Positions 51,002 to 58,433 of a DNA stretch of 64,000 nt are shown piece after piece. Source of the stretch: Enterovirga rhinocerotis. Lineage in GTDB: Bacteria; Pseudomonadota; Alphaproteobacteria; Rhizobiales; Beijerinckiaceae. The notes under the pieces are model-generated. The model made no database searches, was not told the DNA's origin, and was given only the letters and a program-made list of their open reading frames with translations. The position numbers and the translations under genes are program-made. The stretch covers positions 62,001-126,000 of the forward strand of contig NZ_SNZR01000011.1 in NCBI RefSeq assembly GCF_004363955.1, written 5' to 3'. Within the stretch, counting starts at the first letter, position 1. Each line of letters begins with the position of its first letter.

Positions 51002-52255
51002 ATGTCGTTGCGATCATGGTCGGGGAACCGGCGCGTCCCGAGGCTCGTCCGCGCGGGGGTGTTCGGCATCCTCCTCTGGGCCGGCGGCGCGGCAGCGTCC
51101 GAGCCGTCTCGGCGACTCCCCGTGACGATCGGCGTCCTGACCGACATGAACGGCCCGTTCTCGGATCAGGTGGGACGGGGATCGGTGGTCGCGGCCGAAC
51201 TCGCGGCGGAGGATTTCGCGCGCGAGGATGAGAGCCTCGCCGTCACGATCGTGTCGGCCGACCACCAGAACAAGCCCGATATCGGGCTTGCGATCGCCCG
51301 GCGCTGGATCGACACCGAGAATGTCGCGGCGATCGTCGACCTGCCGCATTCCGGTGTCGCGCTCGGCGTCGCCCACCTCATGCGCGAGCGGGACAGGGTC
51401 GCGCTGGCATCGAGCTCGATGACGTCCGACCTCACCGGGAAGGCCTGCGCGCCGACGACGGTCCAATGGGTCACCGACACTTGGGCGCAGGGGCGGGGAA
51501 CGGTCGCGGCCCTGGCCGGGGACGGCCTGTCGGCCTGGTATTTCCTCACCGTCGATTATGCGCTCGGCCACGCCCTCGAGCGGGATGCGACGGCGGCTCT
51601 GGCAGCCACCGGCGGCTCGGTTTCGGGCGCCACGCGCCAGCCCCTCGGCACGGCCGACTTCTCCTCGTCCCTGCTGCGGGCCCGAAGCTCCGGCGCCCAG
51701 GTCCTGGCGCTCGCGAGCACGGGCGCGGACATGATCGCGGCGATCAAGCAGGCCGGCGAATTCGGGCTGACGCCGGGGCTGACGATCGCCCCGCTCTTCA
51801 TCCAGCTCTCCGATATCCACGCCCTCGGGCTCGAGACGGCGCAGAAGCTCCGGTTCGTCGCGAGCTTCTATTGGGACCTCGACGATGCGACGCGCGCCTG
51901 GAGCCGGCGCTGGGGCGAGCGGATGGGCGGCCGCATGCCGACGGAGGACCATGCCGGCGTCTATTCGGCGACGCTGGCCTATCTGCGCGCCGTGCGCAGG
52001 TCCGGCACGGTGGAGGGCGCGCGCGTGGTCGCCGCGATGAAGGCCGCGCCGATCGACGATCCGCTCTTCGGCCGGACGATCATCCGGGCGGACGGGCGCG
52101 CGGTGCACGACGTGCACGTGTTCGAGGTCAAGCGGCCGGCCCAGTCGCGCGGGCCGTACGACTACTCCGTGCGGACCGGCACCATCCCCGGCGCGGAGGC
52201 CTTCCGCCCCCTGGCCGCCGGCGAATGCCCGCTCGTGCGGGGCTCGAACCCCTGA
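51002..52255 (+). CDS. Orphan Liv-type ABC binding protein
   Basis: A 417-residue periplasmic protein of the branched-chain amino acid/amide binding family. The ATG at 51002 has GAGCGGGG at a proper distance; a GTG at 50996 is the alternative. The signal is RLVRAGVFGILLWAGGAAAS. The mature part starts RLPVTIGVLTDMNGPFSDQV and includes SADHQNKPDIGLAIARRWID and the ASSSMTSDLTGKAC ligand loop. ABC permease and ATPase genes are absent on both sides, so it either works with a distant importer or is a sensor-like binding protein. It lies directly before the metE leader. Confidence 0.85.
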   Translation: MSLRSWSGNRRVPRLVRAGVFGILLWAGGAAASEPSRRLPVTIGVLTDMNGPFSDQVGRGSVVAAELAAEDFAREDESLAVTIVSADHQNKPDIGLAIARRWIDTENVAAIVDLPHSGVALGVAHLMRERDRVALASSSMTSDLTGKACAPTTVQWVTDTWAQGRGTVAALAGDGLSAWYFLTVDYALGHALERDATAALAATGGSVSGATRQPLGTADFSSSLLRARSSGAQVLALASTGADMIAAIKQAGEFGLTPGLTIAPLFIQLSDIHALGLETAQKLRFVASFYWDLDDATRAWSRRWGERMGGRMPTEDHAGVYSATLAYLRAVRRSGTVEGARVVAAMKAAPIDDPLFGRTIIRADGRAVHDVHVFEVKRPAQSRGPYDYSVRTGTIPGAEAFRPLAAGECPLVRGSNP

Positions 52256-52277
52256 CAGGCGCCGCTCGGATAACGAC

Positions 52278-52293
52278 ATAAAGATGTCTTTAT
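52278..52293 (+). promoter_or_regulatory. Candidate methionine-cycle operator before metE
   Basis: ATAAAGATGTCTTTAT has two perfect 7-bp arms (ATAAAGA/TCTTTAT) around a 2-bp centre. It lies just upstream of the likely -35. By memory it resembles operators assigned to ArsR-type methionine-cycle regulators (SahR) in alphaproteobacteria; no such regulator is encoded in the window. Confidence 0.5.
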
Positions 52294-52300
52294 ATGATCC

Positions 52301-52329
52301 TTGACATCGGCTCCGGCGAGCGACATGCT
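52301..52329 (+). promoter_or_regulatory. Candidate sigma-70-type promoter of metE
   Basis: TTGACA at 52301-52306 is a perfect -35 and CATGCT at 52324-52329 a weak -10 with 17-bp spacing. The predicted transcript start, near 52336, coincides with the first base of the riboswitch, which supports the assignment. Confidence 0.5.
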
Positions 52330-52334
52330 CTCCG

Positions 52335-52530
52335 GGTCGAGGTTCCTCCCGGTTTCGGTCGGGGGGCTAAGAGGGAATCCGGTGAGCCGCCGACCCGAAA
52401 GGGCGGAGCGAGGCCGGAGCTGCCCCCGCAACTGTAAGCGGCGAGCACCTGTCCAAGACGTCACTGGACCTCAGGGTCCGGGAAGACGGGCAGGGGCGAC
52501 GACCCGCGAGCCAGGAGACCTGCCCCGACT
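52335..52530 (+). ncRNA. Cobalamin riboswitch
   Basis: The leader contains the conserved blocks of the AdoCbl/cobalamin aptamer in order: GGGAATCCGGTGAG (52373-52386), GCTGCCCCCGCAACTGTAAG (about 52419-52438), the GGGAAGACGGGCAGGGGCGA region, and the B12 box AGCCAGGAGACCTGCC at 52509-52524. GTCG/CGAC at the two ends can close P1. When cobalamin is bound, it should switch off the B12-independent methionine synthase gene metE, whose start is 113 bp downstream. The control works together with a hairpin over the ribosome site. Confidence 0.95.
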
Positions 52531-52616
52531 CCATAACGTCCCTGGGCGGGGTGTCCCGGTGGTGCGCTTGCTGCGGCCGGCCACCCGGTCCAGCCTTGCG
52601 TCCGCTCGGCCTTTGC

Positions 52617-52634
52617 CTCCAACCTTGTTTGGAG
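52617..52634 (+). promoter_or_regulatory. Ribosome-site-sequestering hairpin of the metE riboswitch
   Basis: CTCCAA at 52617-52622 pairs with TTGGAG at 52629-52634 around a 6-nt loop. The right arm contains GGAG, the Shine-Dalgarno sequence eight bases before the metE ATG. Such a stem would block translation when formed, so the expression platform is probably translational. Confidence 0.6.
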
Positions 52635-52642
52635 TTGAGCCG

Positions 52643-54979
52643 ATGTCCTCAGTCACTGTTTCCACGCTCGGCACGCCGCGGATCGGCCCGCGGCGCGAGC
52701 TCAAGACCGCTCTCGAAGGCTTCTGGAGCGGCAAGATCGACGAAGCGGCCCTGCGCGAGACCGCGATGGGCCTGCGGGCCGCGAACTGGGCCCGCCAGAG
52801 CGGCCTCGGGATCACGGCGATCCCGTCCAACGACTTCTCGCTCTACGATCAGGTGCTCGATACGAGCGCCATGCTCGGCGCCGTTCCGCCCGCTTTCGGC
52901 TGGACGGGCGGGCCCGTCCCGCTCGCGACCTATTTCGCCATGGCGCGCGGCGCGCAGGCCGGGGCGGGCGAGGCCGCCTGCGCGCATGGCCATCACCATC
53001 ATGGCGGCCAGGGCGTGCCGGCGCTCGAGATGACCAAGTGGTTCGACACGAACTACCATTACATGGTCCCCGAATTCCGGCGCGGCCAGGACTTCGCGCT
53101 CGCCTCGACCAAGGCGGTCGACGAGTATCGCGAGGCCAAGGCGCTCGGCTATGCGACGCGCCCGGTCCTGATCGGTCCCGTGACCTATCTCCTGCTCGGC
53201 AAGGCGAAGGACGAGGGCTTCGATCCTCTCTCCCTGCTGCCCGGCCTCCTGCCGGTCTATACGGACGTGCTGCGGCGCCTTGCGGCGAACGGCGCCGAGT
53301 GGGTGCAGCTCGACGAGCCGTGCCTGGCGCTCGACCTGCCGGATGCGGCACTCCAGGCGCTGCGCGACGCCTACGGCGCCTTCGCCCGCGCGCTGCCAGA
53401 CCTGAAGCTCATGCTGACGAGCTATTTCGGGGGGCTCGGCGACAACTTCGCGACCGCGCTGTCGCTGCCGGTCGCGGGCCTTCACGTCGACCTCGTCCGG
53501 GCGCCCGAGCAATTGAAGCAGGTCGCCTCCGCCGCGCCGCATGGCCTCGTCCTCTCGCTCGGCGTGATCGACGGCCGCAACGTCTGGCGGGCGGACCTTC
53601 CCGCCATTCTCGAGCGGATCGAACCCGTGGCGGCGAAGCGGGGCACCGATCACGTCCAGATCGCGCCGTCCTGCTCACTGCTGCACGTGCCCTACGACGT
53701 CGCCCTGGAGACGCGCCTCGATCCCGAACTGACGGGTTGGCTCGCCTTCGCGACGCAGAAGATGGAGGAGCTGTCGATCCTCGGTCAGGCTCTGTCACAT
53801 GGGCGTGACGCCGTGCGGGACGAACTCGCCGCCGCGGCGTCGGCCGTCGCCGCGCGCCGGACATCGAACCGGGTCAACGACGCGGCCGTCCAGGCGCGGG
53901 GGAAGGCGACGACCGCGGCCATGGCGAACCGCAAGGGCGCCTTCGCGGCCCGCCGCGACGCGCAGCGACGCCGGTTCGGCCTCCCGGCCTTTCCGACGAC
54001 CACCATCGGATCGTTTCCTCAGACCGCGGAGGTGAGGCAGGCGCGCTCGGCCCATGCCAAGGGCGGAATGAGCGACGCCGATTACGAGGGGTTCCTGCGC
54101 GAGGCCACCGCACAGACCATCCGCTGGCAGGAGGAGATCGGCCTCGACGTGCTGGTCCACGGCGAGTTCGAGCGTAACGACATGGTGCAGTATTTCGGCG
54201 AGCAGCTCAGCGGCTTCGCCTTCACGCAGCATGGCTGGGTCCAGTCCTACGGCTCGCGCTGCGTGCGCCCGCCGGTCATCTTCGGGGACGTCTCGCGCCC
54301 GAAGCCGATGACGGTCGCGTGGTGGCGCTATGCGCAGTCGCTCACCGACAGGCCGATGAAGGGGATGCTGACCGGACCCGTCACGATCCTGAACTGGTCC
54401 TTCGTGCGGGACGATCTCCCGCGGGCCACCGTGTGCCGGCAGATCGCGCTCGCGATCCGCGACGAGGTGACGGATCTCGAGCAGGCGGGCGCGCGCATGA
54501 TCCAGATCGACGAGGCGGCTTTGCGCGAGGGGCTGCCGCTGCGCCGGGCCGACTGGCAGGTCTATCTCGACTGGGCGGTGGAATGTTTCCGCGTCGCGGC
54601 CTCGGGCGTCGCCGACGAGACGCAGATCCACACGCATATGTGCTACTCGGAGTTCAACGACATCATCGCCGCCATCGGCGCGATGGATGCGGATGTCATC
54701 TCCATCGAGACCTCGCGCTCGAAGATGGAGCTGCTCGACGCCTTCACGACCTACCGGTACCCGAACGAGATCGGACCCGGTGTCTACGACATCCATTCGC
54801 CGCGCGTGCCGGACGTCGCCGAGATGACGGACCTGTTGGAGCGGGCGCGCGGCAAGCTCGCCGCCGATCAGATCTGGGTCAATCCGGATTGCGGATTGAA
54901 GACCCGGGGCTGGGCCGAGGTTCGCCCGGCCCTCGTCAACATGGTCGCCGCGGCCCATCAGGCCCGCGCCGCCCTCTGA
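52643..54979 (+). CDS. metE: Cobalamin-independent methionine synthase
   Basis: A 778-residue enzyme of full MetE length (5-methyltetrahydropteroyltriglutamate-homocysteine methyltransferase). The ATG at 52643 follows the SD of the hairpin. The N-terminal barrel starts VSTLGTPRIGPRRELKTALE and contains EMTKWFDTNYHYMVPEF; the C-terminal catalytic barrel starts FPTTTIGSFPQTAEVRQAR. Zinc ligands are visible in IHTHMCYSEF (His and Cys), ISIETSRS (Glu) and NPDCGLKTRG (Cys). An uncommon His-rich loop HGHHHH at 115-120 is inserted before the conserved EMTKWF. The cobalamin riboswitch upstream implies that a B12-dependent MetH exists elsewhere. Confidence 0.97.
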   Translation: MSSVTVSTLGTPRIGPRRELKTALEGFWSGKIDEAALRETAMGLRAANWARQSGLGITAIPSNDFSLYDQVLDTSAMLGAVPPAFGWTGGPVPLATYFAMARGAQAGAGEAACAHGHHHHGGQGVPALEMTKWFDTNYHYMVPEFRRGQDFALASTKAVDEYREAKALGYATRPVLIGPVTYLLLGKAKDEGFDPLSLLPGLLPVYTDVLRRLAANGAEWVQLDEPCLALDLPDAALQALRDAYGAFARALPDLKLMLTSYFGGLGDNFATALSLPVAGLHVDLVRAPEQLKQVASAAPHGLVLSLGVIDGRNVWRADLPAILERIEPVAAKRGTDHVQIAPSCSLLHVPYDVALETRLDPELTGWLAFATQKMEELSILGQALSHGRDAVRDELAAAASAVAARRTSNRVNDAAVQARGKATTAAMANRKGAFAARRDAQRRRFGLPAFPTTTIGSFPQTAEVRQARSAHAKGGMSDADYEGFLREATAQTIRWQEEIGLDVLVHGEFERNDMVQYFGEQLSGFAFTQHGWVQSYGSRCVRPPVIFGDVSRPKPMTVAWWRYAQSLTDRPMKGMLTGPVTILNWSFVRDDLPRATVCRQIALAIRDEVTDLEQAGARMIQIDEAALREGLPLRRADWQVYLDWAVECFRVAASGVADETQIHTHMCYSEFNDIIAAIGAMDADVISIETSRSKMELLDAFTTYRYPNEIGPGVYDIHSPRVPDVAEMTDLLERARGKLAADQIWVNPDCGLKTRGWAEVRPALVNMVAAAHQARAAL

Positions 54980-54995
54980 GGCGGACACGGGGCGG

Positions 54996-55021
54996 GGAGG
55001 GGCGGTTTCGGCCGCCCCTCC
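54996..55021. terminator. Strong hairpin between convergent metE and nitrile hydratase genes
   Basis: GGAGGGGCGG at 54996-55005 pairs perfectly with CCGCCCCTCC at 55012-55021, a 10-bp GC-rich stem with a 6-nt loop. It lies in the 62-bp convergent gap and can end both transcripts. Confidence 0.6.
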
Positions 55022-55041
55022 GGCTCATCGGCGCGTGCCGC

Positions 55042-55659
55042 TCACGCGCCGCTCGCCGGCTCCATGTAGGATTGGAAGAGCTGGGCGTAGTTGTAGGACT
55101 CGTCGCAGGCACCGTTCCAGATGTCGGAGGAGCGGAAGCGGACGTCGTAGGTCGCTTCCATCGCAGCCTGCATGTTGTGGGCGGCCGCATCCGGAAAATG
55201 GGTGATCGGGCCATAGGCGACGATCTCGCCGGTCTTTCCGCGCAGATACCCGGGCATGCGGTGATGGCCGGACACGAACTCGTCCTTCACCCGCACCTTG
55301 TCGCCGATCTTGAATTGCGGCGGGTTCTCGCTCGCCATCCGTCCCGGACCGAGGGGCAGCGCCAGCGGATAGTCTCCGCCGACGGCCTGCTTCAGGTCCT
55401 CGGCCGTCGTCAGGCCCTTCTCGACGAGAAGGGTCGCGACGGAGGTCAGGTGACGCTCGAAATAGGGAGCGGTCATGTAGTGCATCGGCGCCATCCGCTC
55501 GATCGCGTGCCGGAACTCGTCCATGTTGAAGATCTTCGAGTTCACGCCGTAGGCCTGGAGAGCGCGGACGCGCGGCTCCCAGGTCTCCTTGTACTTGGCG
55601 CGCTCCTGGTCGACGCGTCCGAAACCCTGCTTGCCGCCGAGATCGTGCATACCGTCCAT
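55042..55659 (-). CDS. nthB: Nitrile hydratase beta subunit
   Basis: A 205-residue protein starting MDGMHDLGGKQGFGRVDQER, the classical beta-subunit N-terminus. MAPMHYMTAPYFERHLTSVATLLVEKG continues the helical domain, and the C-terminal beta-barrel has FKIGDKVRVKDEFVSGHHRMPGYLRGKTGEIV, all typical. WNGACDESYNYAQLFQSYME is the expected C-terminal strand (the family has SSD.W). With the alpha subunit encoded next to it, it forms the metal-dependent enzyme that hydrates nitriles to amides. No amidase gene is present in the window. Confidence 0.95.
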   Translation of the reverse strand: MDGMHDLGGKQGFGRVDQERAKYKETWEPRVRALQAYGVNSKIFNMDEFRHAIERMAPMHYMTAPYFERHLTSVATLLVEKGLTTAEDLKQAVGGDYPLALPLGPGRMASENPPQFKIGDKVRVKDEFVSGHHRMPGYLRGKTGEIVAYGPITHFPDAAAHNMQAAMEATYDVRFRSSDIWNGACDESYNYAQLFQSYMEPASGA

Positions 55660-55662
55660 GGT

Positions 55663-56268
55663 TCAGCTCCGAGCGGACGCGACGGGGGCGACGCCGATCA
55701 TGGCGTCCTGGGTGACGATGCCGGCAAGGTCCTCGGCCGACCAGCCCACCGTCTCCGGCGGTTGCAGGGGCAGGACCATATAGCGGGTATCCGCCGTGGT
55801 ATCCCAGACGCGGAGCTCGACATCGTCGGCGATGTCGAGGCCCATCTCCTTCAGCACGGTGCGGGATTCGCGAACGAGCCGCGAGCGGTATTCGAACTCC
55901 TTGTACCAGCCCGGCGCGCCGCCGATGATCGAATAGGCCGTGCAGGAGCACAGCGTGCAGACGATCACGTTGTGCACCTTGTCCGTATTCTCCAGCACCG
56001 TCAGCTTCTGGTGCCAGGCGGGAAACTCGAAGCCCATCTCGCGTGCGGCCCCGGTGCCGTCCTGCAGCATCCGTGCGCGGTAATCGGGATCGGTCCAGGC
56101 GCGGGCGACCATCCGGGCACCGTTGGCGGTGACGAAGGTCGTCCCCGCCATGGCCGAGAAATCGTCCACGAACCCGTCCGGGAGATTTCCCTTGCGTTGG
56201 AAGACGGCTTCGAGGGCCGCCGTCCGCTGTTCGAGCCCCGCCGCACTGAGGTCCGTGTGGTTCGTCAT
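55663..56268 (-). CDS. nthA: Nitrile hydratase alpha subunit
   Basis: A 201-residue protein; the ATG at 56268 gives the usual length. The metal-binding claw is VCTLCSC with Cys104, Cys107 and Cys109. The middle Thr (CTLCSC) is by rule diagnostic for cobalt enzymes, whereas the following TAY and the overall context TAYSIIGGAPGWYKEFEYR resemble iron-type sequences (CSLCSCTAW), so the metal type is not certain. KVHNVIVCTL and ADTRYMVLPLQPPET are other family hallmarks. It is 31 bp downstream of a COG0523 GTPase gene and three bases before nthB. Confidence 0.95.
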   Translation of the reverse strand: MTNHTDLSAAGLEQRTAALEAVFQRKGNLPDGFVDDFSAMAGTTFVTANGARMVARAWTDPDYRARMLQDGTGAAREMGFEFPAWHQKLTVLENTDKVHNVIVCTLCSCTAYSIIGGAPGWYKEFEYRSRLVRESRTVLKEMGLDIADDVELRVWDTTADTRYMVLPLQPPETVGWSAEDLAGIVTQDAMIGVAPVASARS

Positions 56269-56299
56269 TCCAAAGGTTCTCCAACCCAAATTCGTGTCG

Positions 56300-57493
56300 T
56301 CATGCGAGGCCACCGGCGAGCCCGGGCTGCGTCGCCGGGGCCCGATCGGACGCCGCATCGGCCAAGCAAGAATCGAGCTCGGCCGTGATCGCGGCCTCGT
56401 CCAGGGCCGTTCCGATGAAGACGAGCTCCTGCCGCCTGTCGCCGATGTCATCGACCCAGTTCGCTTCAAGCCACGTCTGGAACTCGGGATGGTCCGGCCA
56501 TTGCCCTTTCGGGATGGCCGCCCACCAGCGGCCGATGGATTCGGTCCGCCAGGACCCGCCGGCGAGGCTCATCTCATGCACGCCGATCGGATCGTCGCCG
56601 AGCCAGTACAGGCCTTTCGCGCGGACGAGACCACGTCTGGTCTTGCCGAGGAAGGCATCGAGCCGCTCCCGGTCGAACGGATGCCGGCGGCGATAGACGA
56701 AGCTCGTGATCCCGTATTCTTCCGTCTCCGGGACATGGTCGCTGAACTCGTGCAGTTCCTTGAACCACACCGGGTTGCGCCTGGCCCGGTCGAGATCGAA
56801 CCGGCGCGTCCCGAGCACCGCCTCGAGAGGGACGCGGCCATGGCTGGTCTCGATCAGCGCGGCATCCGCATTGAGGGACCGGATGAAGGCACGCAGTTCC
56901 GTCGCCGCCGAAGCGGACAGGTCTTCGGTCTTGTTCAGCACGATCACGTCGGCGAACTCGATCTGATCGGCAAGCAGGTTGGCGAGCGTCCTCTCGTCCT
57001 CCGCATCCCGCACCTGACCCCGCTCCCGCAGGTGATCGGCGCTGTAGAAGTCGCGGAGGACGCTCCGCGCATCGACCACCGTCACCATCGTGTCGAGCCG
57101 CGCCAGGTCGGACAGCGAGAAGCCGTCATGGTCGCGGAAGTCGAACGTCGCGGCGATCGGAAGGGGCTCGGCGATGCCCGTCGCTTCGATCAGGAGGTAG
57201 TCGAACCGCCCTGCGGCGGCGAGCTTCCGCACCTCGCTCAGAAGGTCGTCGCGAAGCGTGCAGCAGATGCACCCGTTCGTGACCTCGACCAGCGTCTCCT
57301 CCGTCAGCGACAGATCCGCGCCGCCGGAGCGGATCAGCGCCGCGTCGATATTGATCTCGGACAGATCGTTGACGATCACGGCGACGCGCATCCCGTCCCG
57401 GTTGGACAGGACGTGATTGAGCAGCGTCGTCTTTCCCGCGCCCAGAAAACCGGACAAAACCGTGACCGGGAGCCGCCGGTCCTCGCTCACCAT
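56300..57493 (-). CDS. COG0523 metallochaperone GTPase (CobW/nitrile hydratase activator-like)
   Basis: A 397-residue G3E-family GTPase: P-loop GFLGAGKTT at 15-23, metal-binding CICC (75-78) in [13 protein letters not shown], and the guanine-specificity motif VIVLNKTED. The C-terminal CobW domain contains [23 protein letters not shown]0523 GTPases deliver Zn, Co or Fe to target enzymes; the p47K-type activator of iron nitrile hydratase belongs here. As it is encoded directly before the alpha and beta subunits, it probably loads their metal. A zinc-homeostasis GTPase that merely happens to be adjacent cannot be excluded. Confidence 0.88.
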   Translation of the reverse strand: MVSEDRRLPVTVLSGFLGAGKTTLLNHVLSNRDGMRVAVIVNDLSEINIDAALIRSGGADLSLTEETLVEVTNGCICCTLRDDLLSEVRKLAAAGRFDYLLIEATGIAEPLPIAATFDFRDHDGFSLSDLARLDTMVTVVDARSVLRDFYSADHLRERGQVRDAEDERTLANLLADQIEFADVIVLNKTEDLSASAATELRAFIRSLNADAALIETSHGRVPLEAVLGTRRFDLDRARRNPVWFKELHEFSDHVPETEEYGITSFVYRRRHPFDRERLDAFLGKTRRGLVRAKGLYWLGDDPIGVHEMSLAGGSWRTESIGRWWAAIPKGQWPDHPEFQTWLEANWVDDIGDRRQELVFIGTALDEAAITAELDSCLADAASDRAPATQPGLAGGLA

Positions 57494-57513
57494 CGCCCCA
57501 CCGCTTCGAGTGT

Positions 57514-57534
57514 CTCCAGCTTCAAACTGGAGAG
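57514..57534. promoter_or_regulatory. Inverted repeat before the nitrile hydratase operon
   Basis: TCTCCAG at 57514-57520 and CTGGAGA at 57528-57534 form a perfect 7-bp inverted repeat with a 7-base spacer, 20 bp before the GTPase start. The arms recall half-sites of MerR-type metal regulators, but the spacer is longer than usual. It could be an operator or a leader hairpin. Confidence 0.4.
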
Positions 57535-57653
57535 ATTAAATCCAAGGCGGGAAATGGCAAGGCGGCCCGCGTCGAGCAGGCGCCGGCCCCGTCGCCTCCG
57601 CCTTCATCGCTGCCGCGAGGACGGCGAACAGATCGTGCGGATCTGTCGCCGGG

Positions 57654-58259
57654 TCACGCCGGCCGGGTCGCCACCAGCGAAGGCCGCGTGCTGAACTGCG
57701 CGTCCCACTCCGCGACCCCCGGGAATCGTGACCTCCAGCCGAAATCGGGGAAGCGGAGATCGATATAGCCGAGCGCGCATGCGATCGTGATCGTGCCGAT
57801 ATCGATCCGGCCGGGCAGGCTGGCCGCATTCTTCTCGATGGCCTCGAGGGCACTGCTCGACTTGGCCAATTGCGCTTCAAGCCAAAGCGGCCATTGCAAC
57901 TCCGCCGGGCGGGCGGCGGTCTCGTAGCGTGCGAGGAGGGCGCCGGCGAGCATGCCGTCCCCGAGCGCCTGCTCCGTCAAGGCCCGCCAGCGAGCCGGCC
58001 CCGTCGGGGCATTGAGGGTGCCCCCGCACAGCGCGTCGAGATACTCGCAGATCACGCGGCTGTCGTAGAGCACGCTGCCATCCGCAAGCTCGAGAGCGGG
58101 GATCTGCCCGAGCGGATTGAGTGCGATCAGGTCGGCATTGCGCTGCACGGGATGCGCGCCGGCGACGACCTTCTCGATGTCCGAGGAACAGCCCAACTCC
58201 TGCGCCACGATGAGCACCTTGCGCGCATACGGGGATTGGGGGGCGTAGAACAAGCGCAT
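57654..58259 (-). CDS. Glutathione S-transferase
   Basis: A 201-residue GST with a thioredoxin-like N-terminal domain, MRLFYAPQSPYARKVLIVAQ, where the Ser of QSPYARK is in the position of the catalytic serine of beta/theta-like bacterial GSTs, and NPLGQIPALELADGSVLYDS as glutathione-binding region. The C-terminal helical domain follows (RWRALTEQALGDGMLAGALL). It conjugates glutathione to electrophiles or uses it as redox partner. It has a divergent promoter region with the liv operon; a link to nitrile or Liv substrate metabolism is possible but not shown. Confidence 0.88.
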   Translation of the reverse strand: MRLFYAPQSPYARKVLIVAQELGCSSDIEKVVAGAHPVQRNADLIALNPLGQIPALELADGSVLYDSRVICEYLDALCGGTLNAPTGPARWRALTEQALGDGMLAGALLARYETAARPAELQWPLWLEAQLAKSSSALEAIEKNAASLPGRIDIGTITIACALGYIDLRFPDFGWRSRFPGVAEWDAQFSTRPSLVATRPA

Positions 58260-58284
58260 CGAACGTTCGCCTCATTAACGTTCG
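58260..58284. promoter_or_regulatory. Repeat in the GST/liv divergent region, possible TetR operator
   Basis: CGAACGTT at 58260-58267 and AACGTTCG at 58277-58284 form a perfect 8-bp inverted repeat with a 9-base spacer; equivalently, AACGTTCG recurs with 15-bp period. It lies directly before the GST start and 19 bp before the liv -35. The TetR-type regulator at the end of the liv operon is a candidate binder. Confidence 0.5.
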
Positions 58285-58302
58285 GTTTTTAGACAAAATG
58301 CG

Positions 58303-58331
58303 TTGACACGTCTAGTTCCAAGACATAGCTT
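58303..58331 (+). promoter_or_regulatory. Candidate promoter of the liv operon
   Basis: TTGACA at 58303-58308 and TAGCTT at 58326-58331 have the optimal 17-bp spacing. The start of the binding-protein gene is about 100 bp downstream. The operator-like repeat ends just upstream of the -35. Confidence 0.5.
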
Positions 58332-58433
58332 GAACTCGGGCTTGTTGGGTCTCTCGGTCGAGATGCGATGTCCTTGCCAGTCCTGCCTCGAGGTCCTGAG
58401 CCGCCGAAAGCCGCTCACACAGGGATGATCGCC

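Noticed and set aside
58260-58269. CGAACGTTCG as an isolated palindromic restriction-like site
   Set aside because: It is better explained as half of the larger AACGTTCG repeat in the divergent promoter region.
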